This document shows positions 1 through 12,060 of a stretch of 64,000 nucleotides of DNA, piece after piece (position 1 is the first letter of the stretch; each line of letters begins with the position of its first letter). The stretch is from Geosiphon pyriformis (taxonomy: Eukaryota > Glomeromycota > Glomeromycetes > Archaeosporales > Geosiphonaceae). The stretch lies in assembly GCA_016748015.1 (NCBI GenBank), contig JAAOMT010000639.1, positions 190,689 to 254,688 on the forward strand. The letters run 5' to 3'. Below the pieces are notes generated by a model. That model did not search any database, was not told the DNA's origin, and worked only from the letters and a program-made list of their open reading frames with translations. The position numbers were made by a program, and so were the translations under genes.

Positions 1-492
1 AATTGATACTTAACCATGCTGGAACAATAGCTCTTGATCATGGCTATTGATGAGATACTAATGTACCAAATTGCCTTGGCTTATTTTCTCTATTTTCTTT
101 ATTTTTATTTTCTTTATTTTATTTTCTTTCTTTTTTTGATTTTGTTGTTGTATACTAATTGATTAAAAGATTAAGCACTGAGTTATTAATGTCAAGAATA
201 GCCTGGTAAAAGACCCAGAAATAAGGGTAGAATTTTATATATTATTAGATAGCTTACCAGAAGAGCACGACTGCCAGACTAAATCCAGCCACCACGCTGA
301 GAAAAAAATTGGGAAAACTCTTGAAAAGATACATTTACTATTGACACTATTGAATCTTTGTCTATTATACAAAGGACTTCATCAAAACCTTCAAATACTA
401 CACTTGCAGAACCTCATCCACGGAAGTAGCTTTTGAACACCAAGTTACAGGTTTGTTATTTAATTTAACAGCAGAAATATTCACCTGTAACA
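1..492 (+). mobile_element. 3' part of a plus-strand LTR (left-edge element)
   Basis: This is the downstream half of an LTR whose start lies left of the window. It shares, in order, the block with 'caatagctcttgat', the T-rich stretch, the 'tgctgagaaaaaaattg' block and 'ctctgtctattatacaaa'-like sequence with the LTRs at 29.9 and 39.0 kb. It ends at the LTR terminus TGTAACA (486-492). No primer-binding site follows, so this is a 3' or solo LTR end. The base after it interrupts the gag of the neighbouring minus-strand element. Confidence 0.8.
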
Positions 493-664
493 ACATAGAA
501 ATTAAAGACTGATTCCACTGATATGTAATTGTGGTTTAATCCCAACTATTGACAGTAGTATTAAAATAAAGATTTCACAAATCCTAAATGGTTTGCTCCT
601 ATTGATTCTGATTTTGCCACTTTTGGGATGAGTGTAGTTGGTACTGTTTCTCTGTAAAATTATA
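493..664 (-). pseudogene. gag N-terminal fragment of a minus-strand Ty3/gypsy element
   Basis: Read on the minus strand this matches the leader and first gag codons of element A (30,701-30,870). Recognisable parts are the 'PKV' start region and a segment ending in ESVFNFY. The match stops exactly where the plus-strand LTR terminus at 492 begins, so the gag is interrupted by that insertion rather than by random decay. Its own LTR and primer-binding site follow at higher coordinates. Confidence 0.7.
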
Positions 665-683
665 CTTCACAGGAAGCACCAAA
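665..683 (-). other. Primer-binding site of the minus-strand element
   Basis: On the minus strand the sequence TTTGGTGCTTCCTGTGAAG follows the LTR terminus directly. The same motif follows the 5' LTRs of elements A, B and D, with decay. Its TGG start fits pairing with the CCA end of a tRNA. I could not assign the tRNA. Confidence 0.65.
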
Positions 684-1476
684 TATTACAAATGATTATT
701 TGGGTCTCAAATCATATAACAAACCCATAACTTGGTGCTTGGCTAATATTCTGGTGTTGATATTTGAAGATTTTATTGGAGAGTTCTTTGTATAATGAAC
801 AGAGATTTAATTGATGGTTTTATTTGTAGCTTCCCAAAATCACAGTTTTGTCAAATTTTTTTCTCAGCATGGTGGCTGGTAATCTTCCTAGTAAGCTATT
901 CTCAAATCTATAAGTGTTCTACCCTTGTTTTATAGGTCTTTTACCAGTCCCTATGACATCTGTATCTTAATACTTAATTCTTAATCAATTTAGTAAAACC
1001 AAAGAAATAAAAAAAAAAAATAAAAAAAAATAAAAGAATATAAAGAAATAAGTCAAAGCAATTGCAAGTTAATATCCTGTTAATAGCCATAATCAAAAGC
1101 TATTGTTTCAATGTGGTTAAGTATCAATTACTATCAACATAAAATGCTGATAATAGAGAATAGATTTGAGATAAAGAATAATTATTTATTGATATTTGTG
1201 AGTTAGAAGATTGCTTAGATCAATTCTAAACTGAGAAGTTTCTAACTAAAAGATTCTGTCTTTTTTTCTTCTAACACTACTGTTATATATACATGATTCA
1301 GATTCCTCAATTCCTCAATTCTTTATACCAGGAATTCTGGAATTCTGTGATTCCTTGTCTGAAAATTCTGAAATTCCTGAAATTCTGAGAGAAATTTTGA
1401 AATTACACATTTATTACAGTTATTTCTGATTGGCTAATTTATGCTAATATATACTTCCTATATTCTATGAGTAATA
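684..1476 (-). mobile_element. 5' LTR of minus-strand Ty3/gypsy element
   Basis: A 793-base LTR. It begins (minus strand) TATTACTCATAG at 1476, matching TGTTATTCATAA of the LTR at 28,923, and ends TGTAATA at 684. It contains the conserved TATATA promoter block near 1,285-1,295 and the GAATTC-rich U3 array at 1,305-1,395. It is less decayed than the LTRs of C and D. Confidence 0.8.
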
Positions 1477-1699
1477 CTGGTTATTAAAAATCAGAAAAAA
1501 ATCAGGGTTAAAACACAATATATTTAGATTTGTTAGTACTAATTTTATAAAAGTTTTTAAAAAAAATTAGTTTTTAATTTATTAATTTTAACAATAAAAA
1601 TTCTTAAATTACTAGTATTTAAAAGTAAAAAACCAATTATATTCTTAAATTTATTATGTATTTATAACAAAAATATAATAAACTGAAAGATGTTTTGGC
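1477..1699. other. AT-rich spacer
   Basis: Very AT-rich sequence between the LTR start and the first recognisable LINE codons. I see no gene or motif here; it may be a decayed upstream part of the LINE. Confidence 0.4.
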
Positions 1700-3325
1700 A
1701 GTGAAAAAGATTAGATCCAAGAGATCTTATGTTTCATTAATTTATGCTAGTGTCTGAGTTTTTGAGTAAAAACGTTTTTTTGGAAGTTGAATCTACTAAT
1801 GTTCATAAGGCATTCAGATTAGATGTTTTAGAATCTAAAAAGTTTTCTGTTGTACAAGAAAGTTTGCTGAAAATTTGGTTTGATTCTATTAAGATCTACA
1901 TAGATGGGTTCTTAAAGTATATTAGTTCTGCTAAGATAGCAAGTAGTATAGCTGCTTACTTTTTGGCTATGAACATGGATATTAAAGTTAGAGTAAATAA
2001 GCTTTTGTTTTCTACTTTGGCTGAGTTATAGACTGTTGTTTTGGTATTGGAATGTGTTCTATTTTTGTGTACTGTAATTTGTATCTAAACAGCCAATCTG
2101 TAATTAATACATATGTATTTAAAACTTTGTTTGCTGTGCCTGATTTTTGTAATCAATATTAGATTAAAAGGAGGCATGTTGCTAATTTAATTAGAGATAA
2201 AGACATTTCTGTTAAGTGAATAAAAGTTAAAAGACATTCAAGAGTTTTGGACAATATTAGAACTGATATAATGGCTGGTAAAACTACTTTCTCTTTTCTT
2301 TTCTTACCAGTTGGAGTTTGGAAGTGGTTTTTGATAGCTGAAGATATGGCTGTATCTGGTAACACTCATTATTTTGTTTGTAATCTGTACTGATTAATTT
2401 GCTGTATTTGTTGAAAGGCTGGTTCTGATTACAATATAGTTTTAAGTGCTATAATTAAAGAGATTGATTAAAATACTACTACAAAAGTCTGACATCCTAA
2501 TTTGCATATGCTTTTTGGGTTTACTAATAGGAAGTTAACCAATTTGTACACATATTTGATGAAAGCAGTACACAAATAACTGCTAATAATAATTAGAAAG
2601 AGATTATATAACAGAGATTATCTTGGAGTGCTGTGTTTATTGTGTAGTAAAGTAGAGTTGTCTGATTATGTTTTTATTTGTGCTAGTAATATGAATATCT
2701 ACAAAAACATTTTGGCTGAAGCTTTTAATAAATAAGTATTATTGGCAGGTACTTTTTGCTCATTTTTTTCTGCTGTTTTGTAGTTATTCTCTTTGTTTTC
2801 TTTGGATGTAAATCTGTATACTGCAATTTGCAAGAATTTTGTGCTGAGAAATTGGTATACTAAGACTGTTTTGGTTTTTGATAGAAAGAAAAAAACTGCT
2901 TTAGCTTTTATTGAGTATATAAAGTTTTTTGTAAAATTACATCATACTAAAGTGTGGCTTATTAAATCTAAGCATAAAATAAATATAGAAAAAACTGAGT
3001 TGATTAAGAATGATAATTTGATTTCAGATTTGTTTTATAGTATAGTGTCTATATTATTAAATAAAATAGTTTATATGCTTGATGTTTTAGAATCTTTTGC
3101 TTTTAATTATAATAGATGCAAAATGTGTTACTTTTTTTTGATTTGAATAATGATGTTTATGTTAGTATAAATATATAATGTTATCTTGTTTGGTCTGAGT
3201 GACTGGCCATATGTAGTAAAAATGTAAGATATATTTAGCTTAAGCCACTTAGTTTGAATCTATGTACTAGATAGCAGTTGGACTTTATTTGTAAAATTAT
3301 TAATAAAAAAAAATAATAAAAACAT
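1700..3325 (+). mobile_element. 5'-truncated LINE: ORF2 C-terminus (RNase H to end) plus 3' tail
   Basis: The open stretch 1744-2031 contains IYIDGFLK followed by AKIASSIAAYF and LAEL, which fits the first strands of an RNase H domain (YxDG core) of a non-LTR retrotransposon. Around 2,630-2,730 there is a CLLCSKVELSDYVFIC block, a Cys-Cys-His-Cys finger with His changed to Tyr. ORF 2793-3146 (117 codons) continues the C-terminus. The stops between these pieces are TAA/TAG/TGA of the type made by C-to-T or G-to-A change. The tail at 3,195-3,325 (GGTCTGAGTGACTGG block, then A-rich end) recurs at 6,935, 7,715 and 49,420. The copy lacks endonuclease and reverse transcriptase, as in 5'-truncated LINE insertions. 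Confidence 0.7.
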
Positions 3326-4336
3326 ATTTAAAACTATATTAAATTATATTATTAGTAAAAAAATATTTGGTATTTCAAAAACTAAAGAAAAAAACCAGTT
3401 AAAAAATTGTCTAATTTTTTAGCTATAATAAAAACCTAATTACTTAAAGATTTTAAAAAGTATTTTAATATATTTAGATAAGTTTTTATTATAACACAAA
3501 AAGCACAAAGCTATTAACAATTAAAATTTATGTTTAACCACTAAAAACAACCAAATAAAAAACCAAACTTAATTTTTTAGCATAAATAAAAAAAAATTTT
3601 ACTTATATCTATAATAAAATTATATTTAAAAAAAATATGACTGATTTTTTTACAAATTAAACACATATTAAAACCAGTTTTAACCAATAAAAAAAAATGT
3701 TTTTTATAATTAAAATAATAATTAAAGCTTTTAACAAGTTATTTTGTTATTAAAACAAAAAATAACATATTTAATCCAAGTATATATAATAAAATTGTAC
3801 TTAATAATACATGGTTTTATTAACAAATCAATATAATTACACAAATTATAAGTATTTATTTTTATATAAATTTTTAAGATTTTATGTTAATTTATTATTA
3901 TTAGTTTTAATTATTTTTACAATATTTTTTTAATTAAGATTAATATTATAGATGTTTTTTTTTTTTAATGATCATATTATGATTAATTTCTACAGCTTTT
4001 TAAATCAAGTAATAATATAGTAAATTATTTAATTTTGACATAAAAATAAGTATATTAGTCTTAATCAGTATTACTTTTGATTTATGTTGAATTTTTATTT
4101 AATATATTACTACTATTCTTTTATTTAAAGATTTAAAGATTAGTTTAATGAGTTTTTTTAACTTCCTAAGAGATATTAAATAATTTTTTCTGGTAAGTGT
4201 CTTTATTATTGTATTTGGTATATAATATAATATTTCTGTTAAAAATTGCTGTTGATAGCCACTGCTATACTAGTTTTCTAAAAAAAATTTTTATTGTATT
4301 CTTACACTTTTAATTGTCTTTTCTTAAGACTTTCAC
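3326..4336. other. AT-rich DNA without recognisable gene
   Basis: About 1 kb of A/T runs with only scattered G and C. No open frame resembles a protein and no repeat boundary was identified. It is probably old repeat decayed beyond recognition. Confidence 0.4.
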
Positions 4337-4965
4337 TGTTATTTATAGAAATAGAAATCATAATAAGTAGAAAAATAGCCAATAAGAAAGAAATATAGTA
4401 AATAAAAGAACTGCAGAATTCCTTTTAAAAAATTGTAAGATTTTAGAATTCCAGAATTGCAGAATTTCTCTTAAAAAATTAAAAGATTTCAAAAAATCTT
4501 GTATAATACAAATTATATATATATAGCAAAAATATTAGAAACAAAAAAAGTAATTTAGTTCAAAGTTTAAAATAACAATACATCTTTTTTTAAAAGATAG
4601 TTTTCTATAACTTGAAATAAAATTATACTTATATTAATAAAACATTTATTATCTTTTAAATTTATATTATCATTATTTAATTAAAGAAATATTAATTAAT
4701 TTTATACTATTAATACTCTATGTTAATAGAATTTGATATTTAATTATACTAAACCAATAGTTTTTGATTATAATTATTAACAAAATACTAATTTTTTTTT
4801 GTTCTTATTTTTTTTTATTTTTTTTTATTTTTTTTGTTTTATTTTTTTTGTTGTTTCCTAATTGATTAAAAAAATTAAGCACTAAGTAATTAATGTCAAA
4901 AAGAGTCTGATATAAAATCTGGAAACAAAAGTAGAAAACTTAAAAATAGTCTTTAATAACTATTA
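4337..4965 (+). mobile_element. Truncated LTR (plus strand)
   Basis: It begins TGTTATTTATAG, matching the LTR start at 28,923, and carries TTCCAGAA (4449-4456), the TATATATA promoter block near 4,513 and the conserved middle block near 4,690-4,920. The match ends near 4,965, where LINE ORF1 sequence starts, so the last part of the LTR is missing. Confidence 0.75.
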
Positions 4966-7060
4966 AAATGTCTTTTTATCTTTGGCTGGTTTTTTATTAG
5001 CCAATATTTTCTCAAAGAAACATATTTGAATTAGTTTCAATATTGTCTTTATCTCTTTAGAGCCCAAAAATTTTTAATAACAAACTAGTTAACAAGCTGG
5101 TCTTTTCTTTTGTAATTTTTACACCAAGTATTACTAGTACTTTTTGTTCAAAAAAAATAATCAAAAAGACTGAAAGTTCAAAAAAGTGAAGACAATTGCA
5201 TATTTCTGTTATTGTTACATTGAACTTCTTTATAATTTCTAATAAAATCTTAGATTAAATTTCTATTGTATTATTTAATATATCATTTAAGATGAGCCAA
5301 GATCAACTATTGACTATATTGCCAAATATGGTTTTTTTTGGCAGATTATTGTCAGTTTTAGAAGCAAAACAACAATTTTTTATTAAATTACTTATTATTA
5401 AGAACTGAACTGACTAAATGGAAACTGAATTATTTTTTTATTGGTTTTTGGTACTGTCATTGGTAGTGCTTAAGAAACTATTATTAATTATCTAAGATTT
5501 GCTAAATAAATAATCTTTATCTGGTGCTTAATGCTATTTTTAAGATTAAATTGGCTTATGTTAAGACTGTTTTTTAGTTTGTACATGGTTTTTTAAATGC
5601 AAAGTTGGTATCAAAAAACAATATAAAGCTTTTCCATATAAAGTTTGCTTTTTAAGAGTCTTTGAAAGCTGTTTTTCTGGTTGAGTTTACAAGCTTTGTT
5701 TATTTGACCACTCTTAAAATTGCCAAGTTTTTGGTGATTTCTAAGTCTGATTTTTTTTTGCTGTTGTTGTGCTGTATAATATGCTTTTAAATGTGTTTGT
5801 TGTTAATATTAAGACAGTTTTTAGTGTGTTTAATAAAGTTTTTCATATTGTGTTGAAGCCTACTAGTATTTAATAATATGTAATTGTTAACTTTAATAAA
5901 CTAAACTTTGTTGTATTTGCTTTAAATTATTAATTAATTTTGGTGAATAAAGATAATATTAGGATCTTTCTTTTAATAAATCAAAATAAAACTATTCTGT
6001 TTTATAATAAATTTAAGGTCAAGTTGGTTAACCTTTTTTTTGGCTGTACTGTTTTTAAAATTAATAATATAATTTTTTAGGTTAATAATAAAACATGTTT
6101 TATTTCTTGTTTTTCTAATTCTGGTTATTATTTCTGATTTGCTTTGATTATGTTTGGATTTTAAGTTGACTTGAATGCTGCAATTTTTAAGATTAATATA
6201 TTAAGAAAGTGCTATATCTGATAAGAAACTTCTGGTTGTTGGCACTGTTTTAAGTGTTAAAAAATAGACTATTTGACTGTAAAATGTAAAGTTTTTTTGC
6301 TTCTTTCTCTTAAGGCTTTTAAGATATTTAAACTATAATTTATGAATAATGTTTTTTATATTAAGGCATCTGCTTTTCCAAATTCTTTTGGGTTTTTTCT
6401 TTTGATAACTTTTGCTTTTTTTTTTTGTAATTGTTGGTAATTCTTTGATTTTTTTTTGGCTGGTATTTCTAAAATCTAATTTGGTTAAGTTGTTAACTTT
6501 AGTTAATTCAATTGTTAAGCCTATTAATGTGTTGATTATTGTGTTTAAGTAGTTTATCCAAGGTAATTTTGTATTAAGTAGTGGTTTTAGTCTTAAAGTT
6601 AATAAAATTTTAATACATATAAGTGCTTTTAGCAAAGTTATAAGTAAACTAAAGCAAGATATAATTGCTTTAAAAAATAAGTGTAATTATAAGGATATTG
6701 ATATGTTTGGTTTCTATATAAGTTTGTTTGTTATTAATAATAATATGTTTTTTAATTTATTGTTATTTTAAAAACATAAACCAGCTAATATTAAGTCTAA
6801 TGTTTTTAAGATAGTTGGTAATTAATAAGCTTAATTTTTAATAGTATTATATTGTTTGAAATTGTTTAAAAAATATTTTTTTTGGATAAGTTTTCTTATA
6901 AAGCATCAACATAATATGTTTTTGATTGGTCTGAATAACTGGTTATATATAGAAAGAGCATAAATTGTATTTAGCTAGAATTTTTAATTTTGGTTCTGTA
7001 TATTAAATAATAATTAGATTGCATTTATTAAACTTTAATAATAATAATAAAATTATATTT
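4966..7060 (+). mobile_element. Decayed LINE copy: ORF1 joined directly to the 3' tail
   Basis: Colinear with the young ORF1 at 62.5-64 kb. The block around 5,060-5,110 (AGCCCAAAAATTTTTAATAA) matches 62,660, 5,141-5,200 matches the poly-A and lysine-rich region at 62,740-62,800, and 5,560-6,230 covers the two RRM-like domains. The zinc knuckle near 6,244-6,290 reads CFKC, stop, then KIDYLTVKC. ORF1 C-terminal sequence follows and passes straight into the LINE 3' tail (6,935-7,060) with no ORF2. The 8-A run at 5150-5157 keeps the reading frame that the young copy has lost. Confidence 0.65.
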
Positions 7061-7084
7061 GGTAAAAAACTTTTAAATATTATT

Positions 7085-7790
7085 ATTACTATAAGTATTA
7101 AAATTTAGATTATTTAATCATAAACTGTAAAATGTTTTTTTTTTCAAGTTTTTATTTAAGTTTATTAATAATATTAAAGTTTTTAATACTTTTTTTGTTG
7201 GTATTAAATTATATGTTAAAACTTTTATATTATTAATTTTTTCTATTATTGTATCTTTGGAATTAACTTTAAATTGAATTTCTTAGAATTTTAAATCTTT
7301 AATTTGGCTATATTAATAAAATCTGTTATTAAACTTATTAATTTTTTGGTTATTTTAGTTACTTTTTTTCTGGTTGTAAATAAATAATTAAAGTTTAAGA
7401 TAAAATTTGAATTGATTAAAATAGATAATATTACTAAAAGTTTTGCTTCAATTTTAGCTAATTTGTTTAAAAACTGCTAATTTTAAAACTAAATAGATTT
7501 TGGTTAAATAAATAATAATAAGATAAATACTGCTTATTCTTTACTTTTGAGTATATTATATTATTGTAACATATGAGCTTTTTTGATGTTAAAAATAGTG
7601 TTGACAAAACTAAAATGTTTTTAAGTCAATTTATTTTTAATAGTCGTCATTTGAATATTTGTGTTAATAAAATTCGTGAGTTGGTTTCTTTTCAGCTCTT
7701 TGTGATTTAGATTGACGTAAGTTCGTGTAACTGGTCACGTGTAAAAAGCACATGATCGTAGATTGTGGAAAAATCTTATTTTGTTAAAGC
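7085..7790 (+). mobile_element. LINE fragment: ORF1 C-terminus plus 3' tail
   Basis: From about 7,115 the sequence aligns with 63,880-63,990 (start of the ORF1 C-terminal region) in a heavily T-converted form. It ends in the tail block AACTGGTCACGTG at about 7,718-7,740. This tail keeps several CpG sites that are lost in the copies at 3.2, 6.9 and 49.4 kb. It borders the gene-bearing island. Confidence 0.5.
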
Positions 7791-8501
7791 ATAATATAAA
7801 AAAAAATTAAAAAACAAGAACAATAAAAAAATTACTATGAAAAATTAAATATTTAAATATTTAATGTTATAATAATAAAATAAATTTTGGTTATTTAATA
7901 ATATTAATAATTTTTATGTATATAAATAACAATTAAACTACATTCAATAAAGCATTATAATAATCTTTGTTATTTGGATCCAAATTGCTTTATTACCAAA
8001 ACTTTGCTATTCACATAACATTTATGATATGATAAAATTAAGCCAATATATCATAAAAGTAAAAGGATGTTTGCTTTCCCAAAAATTGTGATGAAAATTT
8101 CCATTAAAATTTCATGTCAAAAGAATTTAAAGCCAAAATTTGCAATGAAAAGTATGGCGTTACTAAGTCATAATGATTAATAGTAGTGGATATAATGAAT
8201 CAGTTGTTGATAAAGGATTTTCTGCCAAATAATCAATAATAACCAATGATTCTTGTATTGTTTGAAAATAATCAATAACTAAGAATGAGATACTAAGGCT
8301 TTGATGTGACCAAATAATATTAGCGTGAAGGGAATTATAATAATCAAAGTACATGCAAGGACAACCAAATAACTCAATAGTAGACAAAACCAAAAACAGA
8401 AGCAATTTGATAATGGGACTCACTAATAATCGTAGCATCACATCATGATCCATCCAATACTTAGGCCATTTTGAGTATCCCGTTCGGCCGCCTTGCTCAA
8501 C
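7791..8501. other. Transition zone and 3' flank of the Mpo1-like gene
   Basis: AT-rich up to about 8,000, then normal composition. It probably contains the 3' untranslated region of the minus-strand gene ending at 8502. I see no gene of its own. Confidence 0.5.
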
Positions 8502-9564
8502 TTACTCGACCTCCTTAGCTTCCTGCTTTTTCAACTCAGCTATTGCTAGTTCAACTTTAGCCCCCACACGTTGCCGAAGCGCAGATCGATATCCAAGAAG
8601 GAACAAAAGTTCAAGCCAGACAAATAAAGGTGCAAGCAATAAGGCTGTGGTTGTAAGTTTAAGAATTTGGGTTAGTTAGTAAATTTGTTAATATATGATT
8701 AGATAAGTTCGACCGATTTGATATTATAATAACTTTGGCAGCAAGATCTAATTTGCACTCGGCAGATAATGTCAATGCATAAATCATCGTATGCTTCTTT
8801 AGCCAATTATAATTGCATACAAAAGAAAATAGATAATAACTTAATCTTAATAAATTAACAAGAAAAACCTTGCGCGAGATTGTCCATCAATGCCGGCGCT
8901 TTTTTTTCCACAAACCCATGTCCAATAAATTGTGCGATCCAAGACGCGATATGAACATATCCGGCCAAAGCATTGTGATTTGGGTGAGTAGCGGCGAATT
9001 TCGTGGCATTATGTGCCATATAAAGTAATATGGGCGAATATAGAAACTTCCGATTGTTAATTATGATCCACAAAAATAGAATCGAACAGTAGTGTCAAAA
9101 AGTAGGATATTCCAGTAGACAAATTGAAGTTGTCTTGACTCAGCTCTTGATAATAAGAACGAACCAAGCAAAGGCTACAAAATTTAACTCACCCCGGCCA
9201 CGGGTTCCAAAAGAACGTAATAAGATATATATAATATTACAACATATAACGCCAGGTTAGGTTCGAACGGTGTCATACTCCACCAAGAGTCTAGTTCGCC
9301 ATATGAAGGCAACTTGCAGTAATTTGACGCCCATACTAGAGCACTCCATAGAAGGAGTGGAACGCATACTTGAAAATATTAAGTTGTTATTGGATCAAAG
9401 TGCAAAAGTAAATTTTGGCTTCTTCATGATCGCGAGTTACACTAACACATCAACCCACTGTTAGAAGTAAATTGTGACTTACCCATATGAATAATTACAT
9501 TGATTCTAGTATTATGATATTTACCATAAAAGGCGAGTTGTTCTTCCAGGTTCAGTAACCCCAT
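8502..9564 (-). CDS. MPO1: Mpo1-like protein (DUF962), 2-hydroxy fatty-acid dioxygenase family
   Basis: Four exons on the minus strand: 9564-9483, 9368-9193, 9046-8869 and 8644-8502 (579 nt, 192 residues). All introns are GT-AG (114, 146 and 224 nt) and all phases agree. The ATG sits in ACCATGG, a good start context. The protein begins MGLLNLEEQLAFYGKYH, has hydrophobic segments after VPLLLW and around LALYVVILYI, and then the family core HIASWIAQFIGHG, followed by EKKAPALMDNLAQ and LLLAPLFVWLELLF. The tail is charged and helical. Yeast Mpo1 is an ER-membrane Fe(II)-dependent enzyme that shortens 2-hydroxy fatty acids (phytosphingosine catabolism). The histidines near the N-terminus and in the core fit its metal ligands. 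Family and gene model are firm; function in this organism is inferred. Confidence 0.9.
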
Positions 9565-10331
9565 GGTCCAGTCAATGAATGTTGCGAAAAGACTCCAAAT
9601 TTATTGTTTATTAAGTGATTACTACTCCTACTAACGATACTACTTTCAAATCTCGAATTCCAAGTTGAAACTTTATCCCTGGGACTGAGTGATTTAAGGA
9701 AAGGTTAAAGAAAAAAGACTTGAAATATCGACTTTAAGAGTTTCAATAGTGGCATGAGTATGTTTATTTTTTGAAAAAAGTCGTTAGCAGCCTTTTTAAC
9801 ATGTGATGGTCTTCTGCAAACTGCTTGAGATGATCAAGTTTAGTTTAGGATGATTGTGAAAAATTTTACAAATCAGTAGGTGGTAGATCAGAATCTATAC
9901 GTCATTACATGACCAAATATTTTTAAATATCAAAAAATAAAATGACAAGCCGAAAGGATCCTTACTCATCAAAAGTTTTCGGCCAGCCAATCTATTCATT
10001 TTGTTTGTCTTTGTGATAAGACTTCTTAATGTTCGAATTTAATGGGATTTTGATATAAAAAAAGGGAAAAGTTCACCAACTTAGCAAGAAATGAGCATAG
10101 AATACATTTATCTGTGGGTTCGGGTGACAACAGCAAAAAACAAAAAATATCGGGATAAGGAAGAAATACTTGGGTTAATGTATTACAAGGGGAGCGTTAT
10201 ATGGGATTATTAGAGCTAGGGCCATCTAACCATCCAACCACACAAATATTAACATGGACTTAATTCCATCTCGTGTAATTATTGATTCGGTGAATAAGAA
10301 AACCCCAATTACACCGAAGGGCTAAAGGTAT
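9565..10331. other. Intergenic region between the Mpo1-like gene and Ran
   Basis: 767 bases of normal composition. It should hold the Mpo1-like promoter and the Ran 3' untranslated region, since both genes run leftwards. No gene, RNA or clear TATA box was recognised. Confidence 0.5.
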
Positions 10332-11481
<1,150 letters not shown>

Positions 11482-12060
11482 TTATAAAAATATGTTTTTT
11501 TTGGTCTAGGCTTTCTCGAAAAAAGCGTAGTAAACGTGTAAAACAGCAAAGAGGTGGGCAAGGAAAAAAAACAAAAAAAAATATTTTCCTTAATGCTTGG
11601 TGAAACCCTGAGCTTTTAAAAAGTAAAGAGGCACAACTCTACCCACAAGATATACAATATCAGGGACGGATGGATGGATGCGTGGACAGATGGACGGACG
11701 ATTTGTGCACCAATTTTTTCGCAAATGAGAACGAAGATTGTTACAAAAGCTATAAACACTGGTGTCAAGATTTATGACAAGTAGACTGTGACGTCATTTT
11801 CTCATGATACTTGCTTACACGATCAATTTATCATTTTCTACTTATTAGATCACTGGATAATAAATTAGATATTAGATATCTCAATTTGACAATAGAAAAA
11901 TTTTTGTTCGCTGTTACCAAATAGGCGTAAAAAGTTTTCCCACTTCAATCAAATCTATGTAAAATGTAACTCAGCCAAATCAGGAACGAGACTTTTGACA
12001 CTGAGAGTGAAAAAGGTTCTACAATTTCAGAAATAAGATTTGAATACCACGTAACTTTTT
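11482..12060. promoter_or_regulatory. Upstream region of Ran
   Basis: Normal-composition DNA upstream of the minus-strand Ran start, presumably the promoter and 5' leader. It contains a purine-rich tetranucleotide tract (separate entry). No TATA box is obvious. Composition falls to very AT-rich after about 12,060. Confidence 0.4.
11664..11700. repeat. Imperfect GGAT/GGAC tetranucleotide microsatellite
   Basis: About nine tetranucleotide units of the form GGAT, GGAC or close variants, 180-220 bases upstream of the Ran start codon. Confidence 0.7.

Noticed and set aside
8163-8453. 96-codon minus-strand open frame downstream of the Mpo1-like gene
   Set aside because: It has no recognisable domain and lies in the expected 3' flank; composition and codons look non-coding.
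9270-9464. 64-codon plus-strand frame
   Set aside because: It is antisense to exon 2 and intron 1 of the Mpo1-like gene, whose spliced model is well supported.
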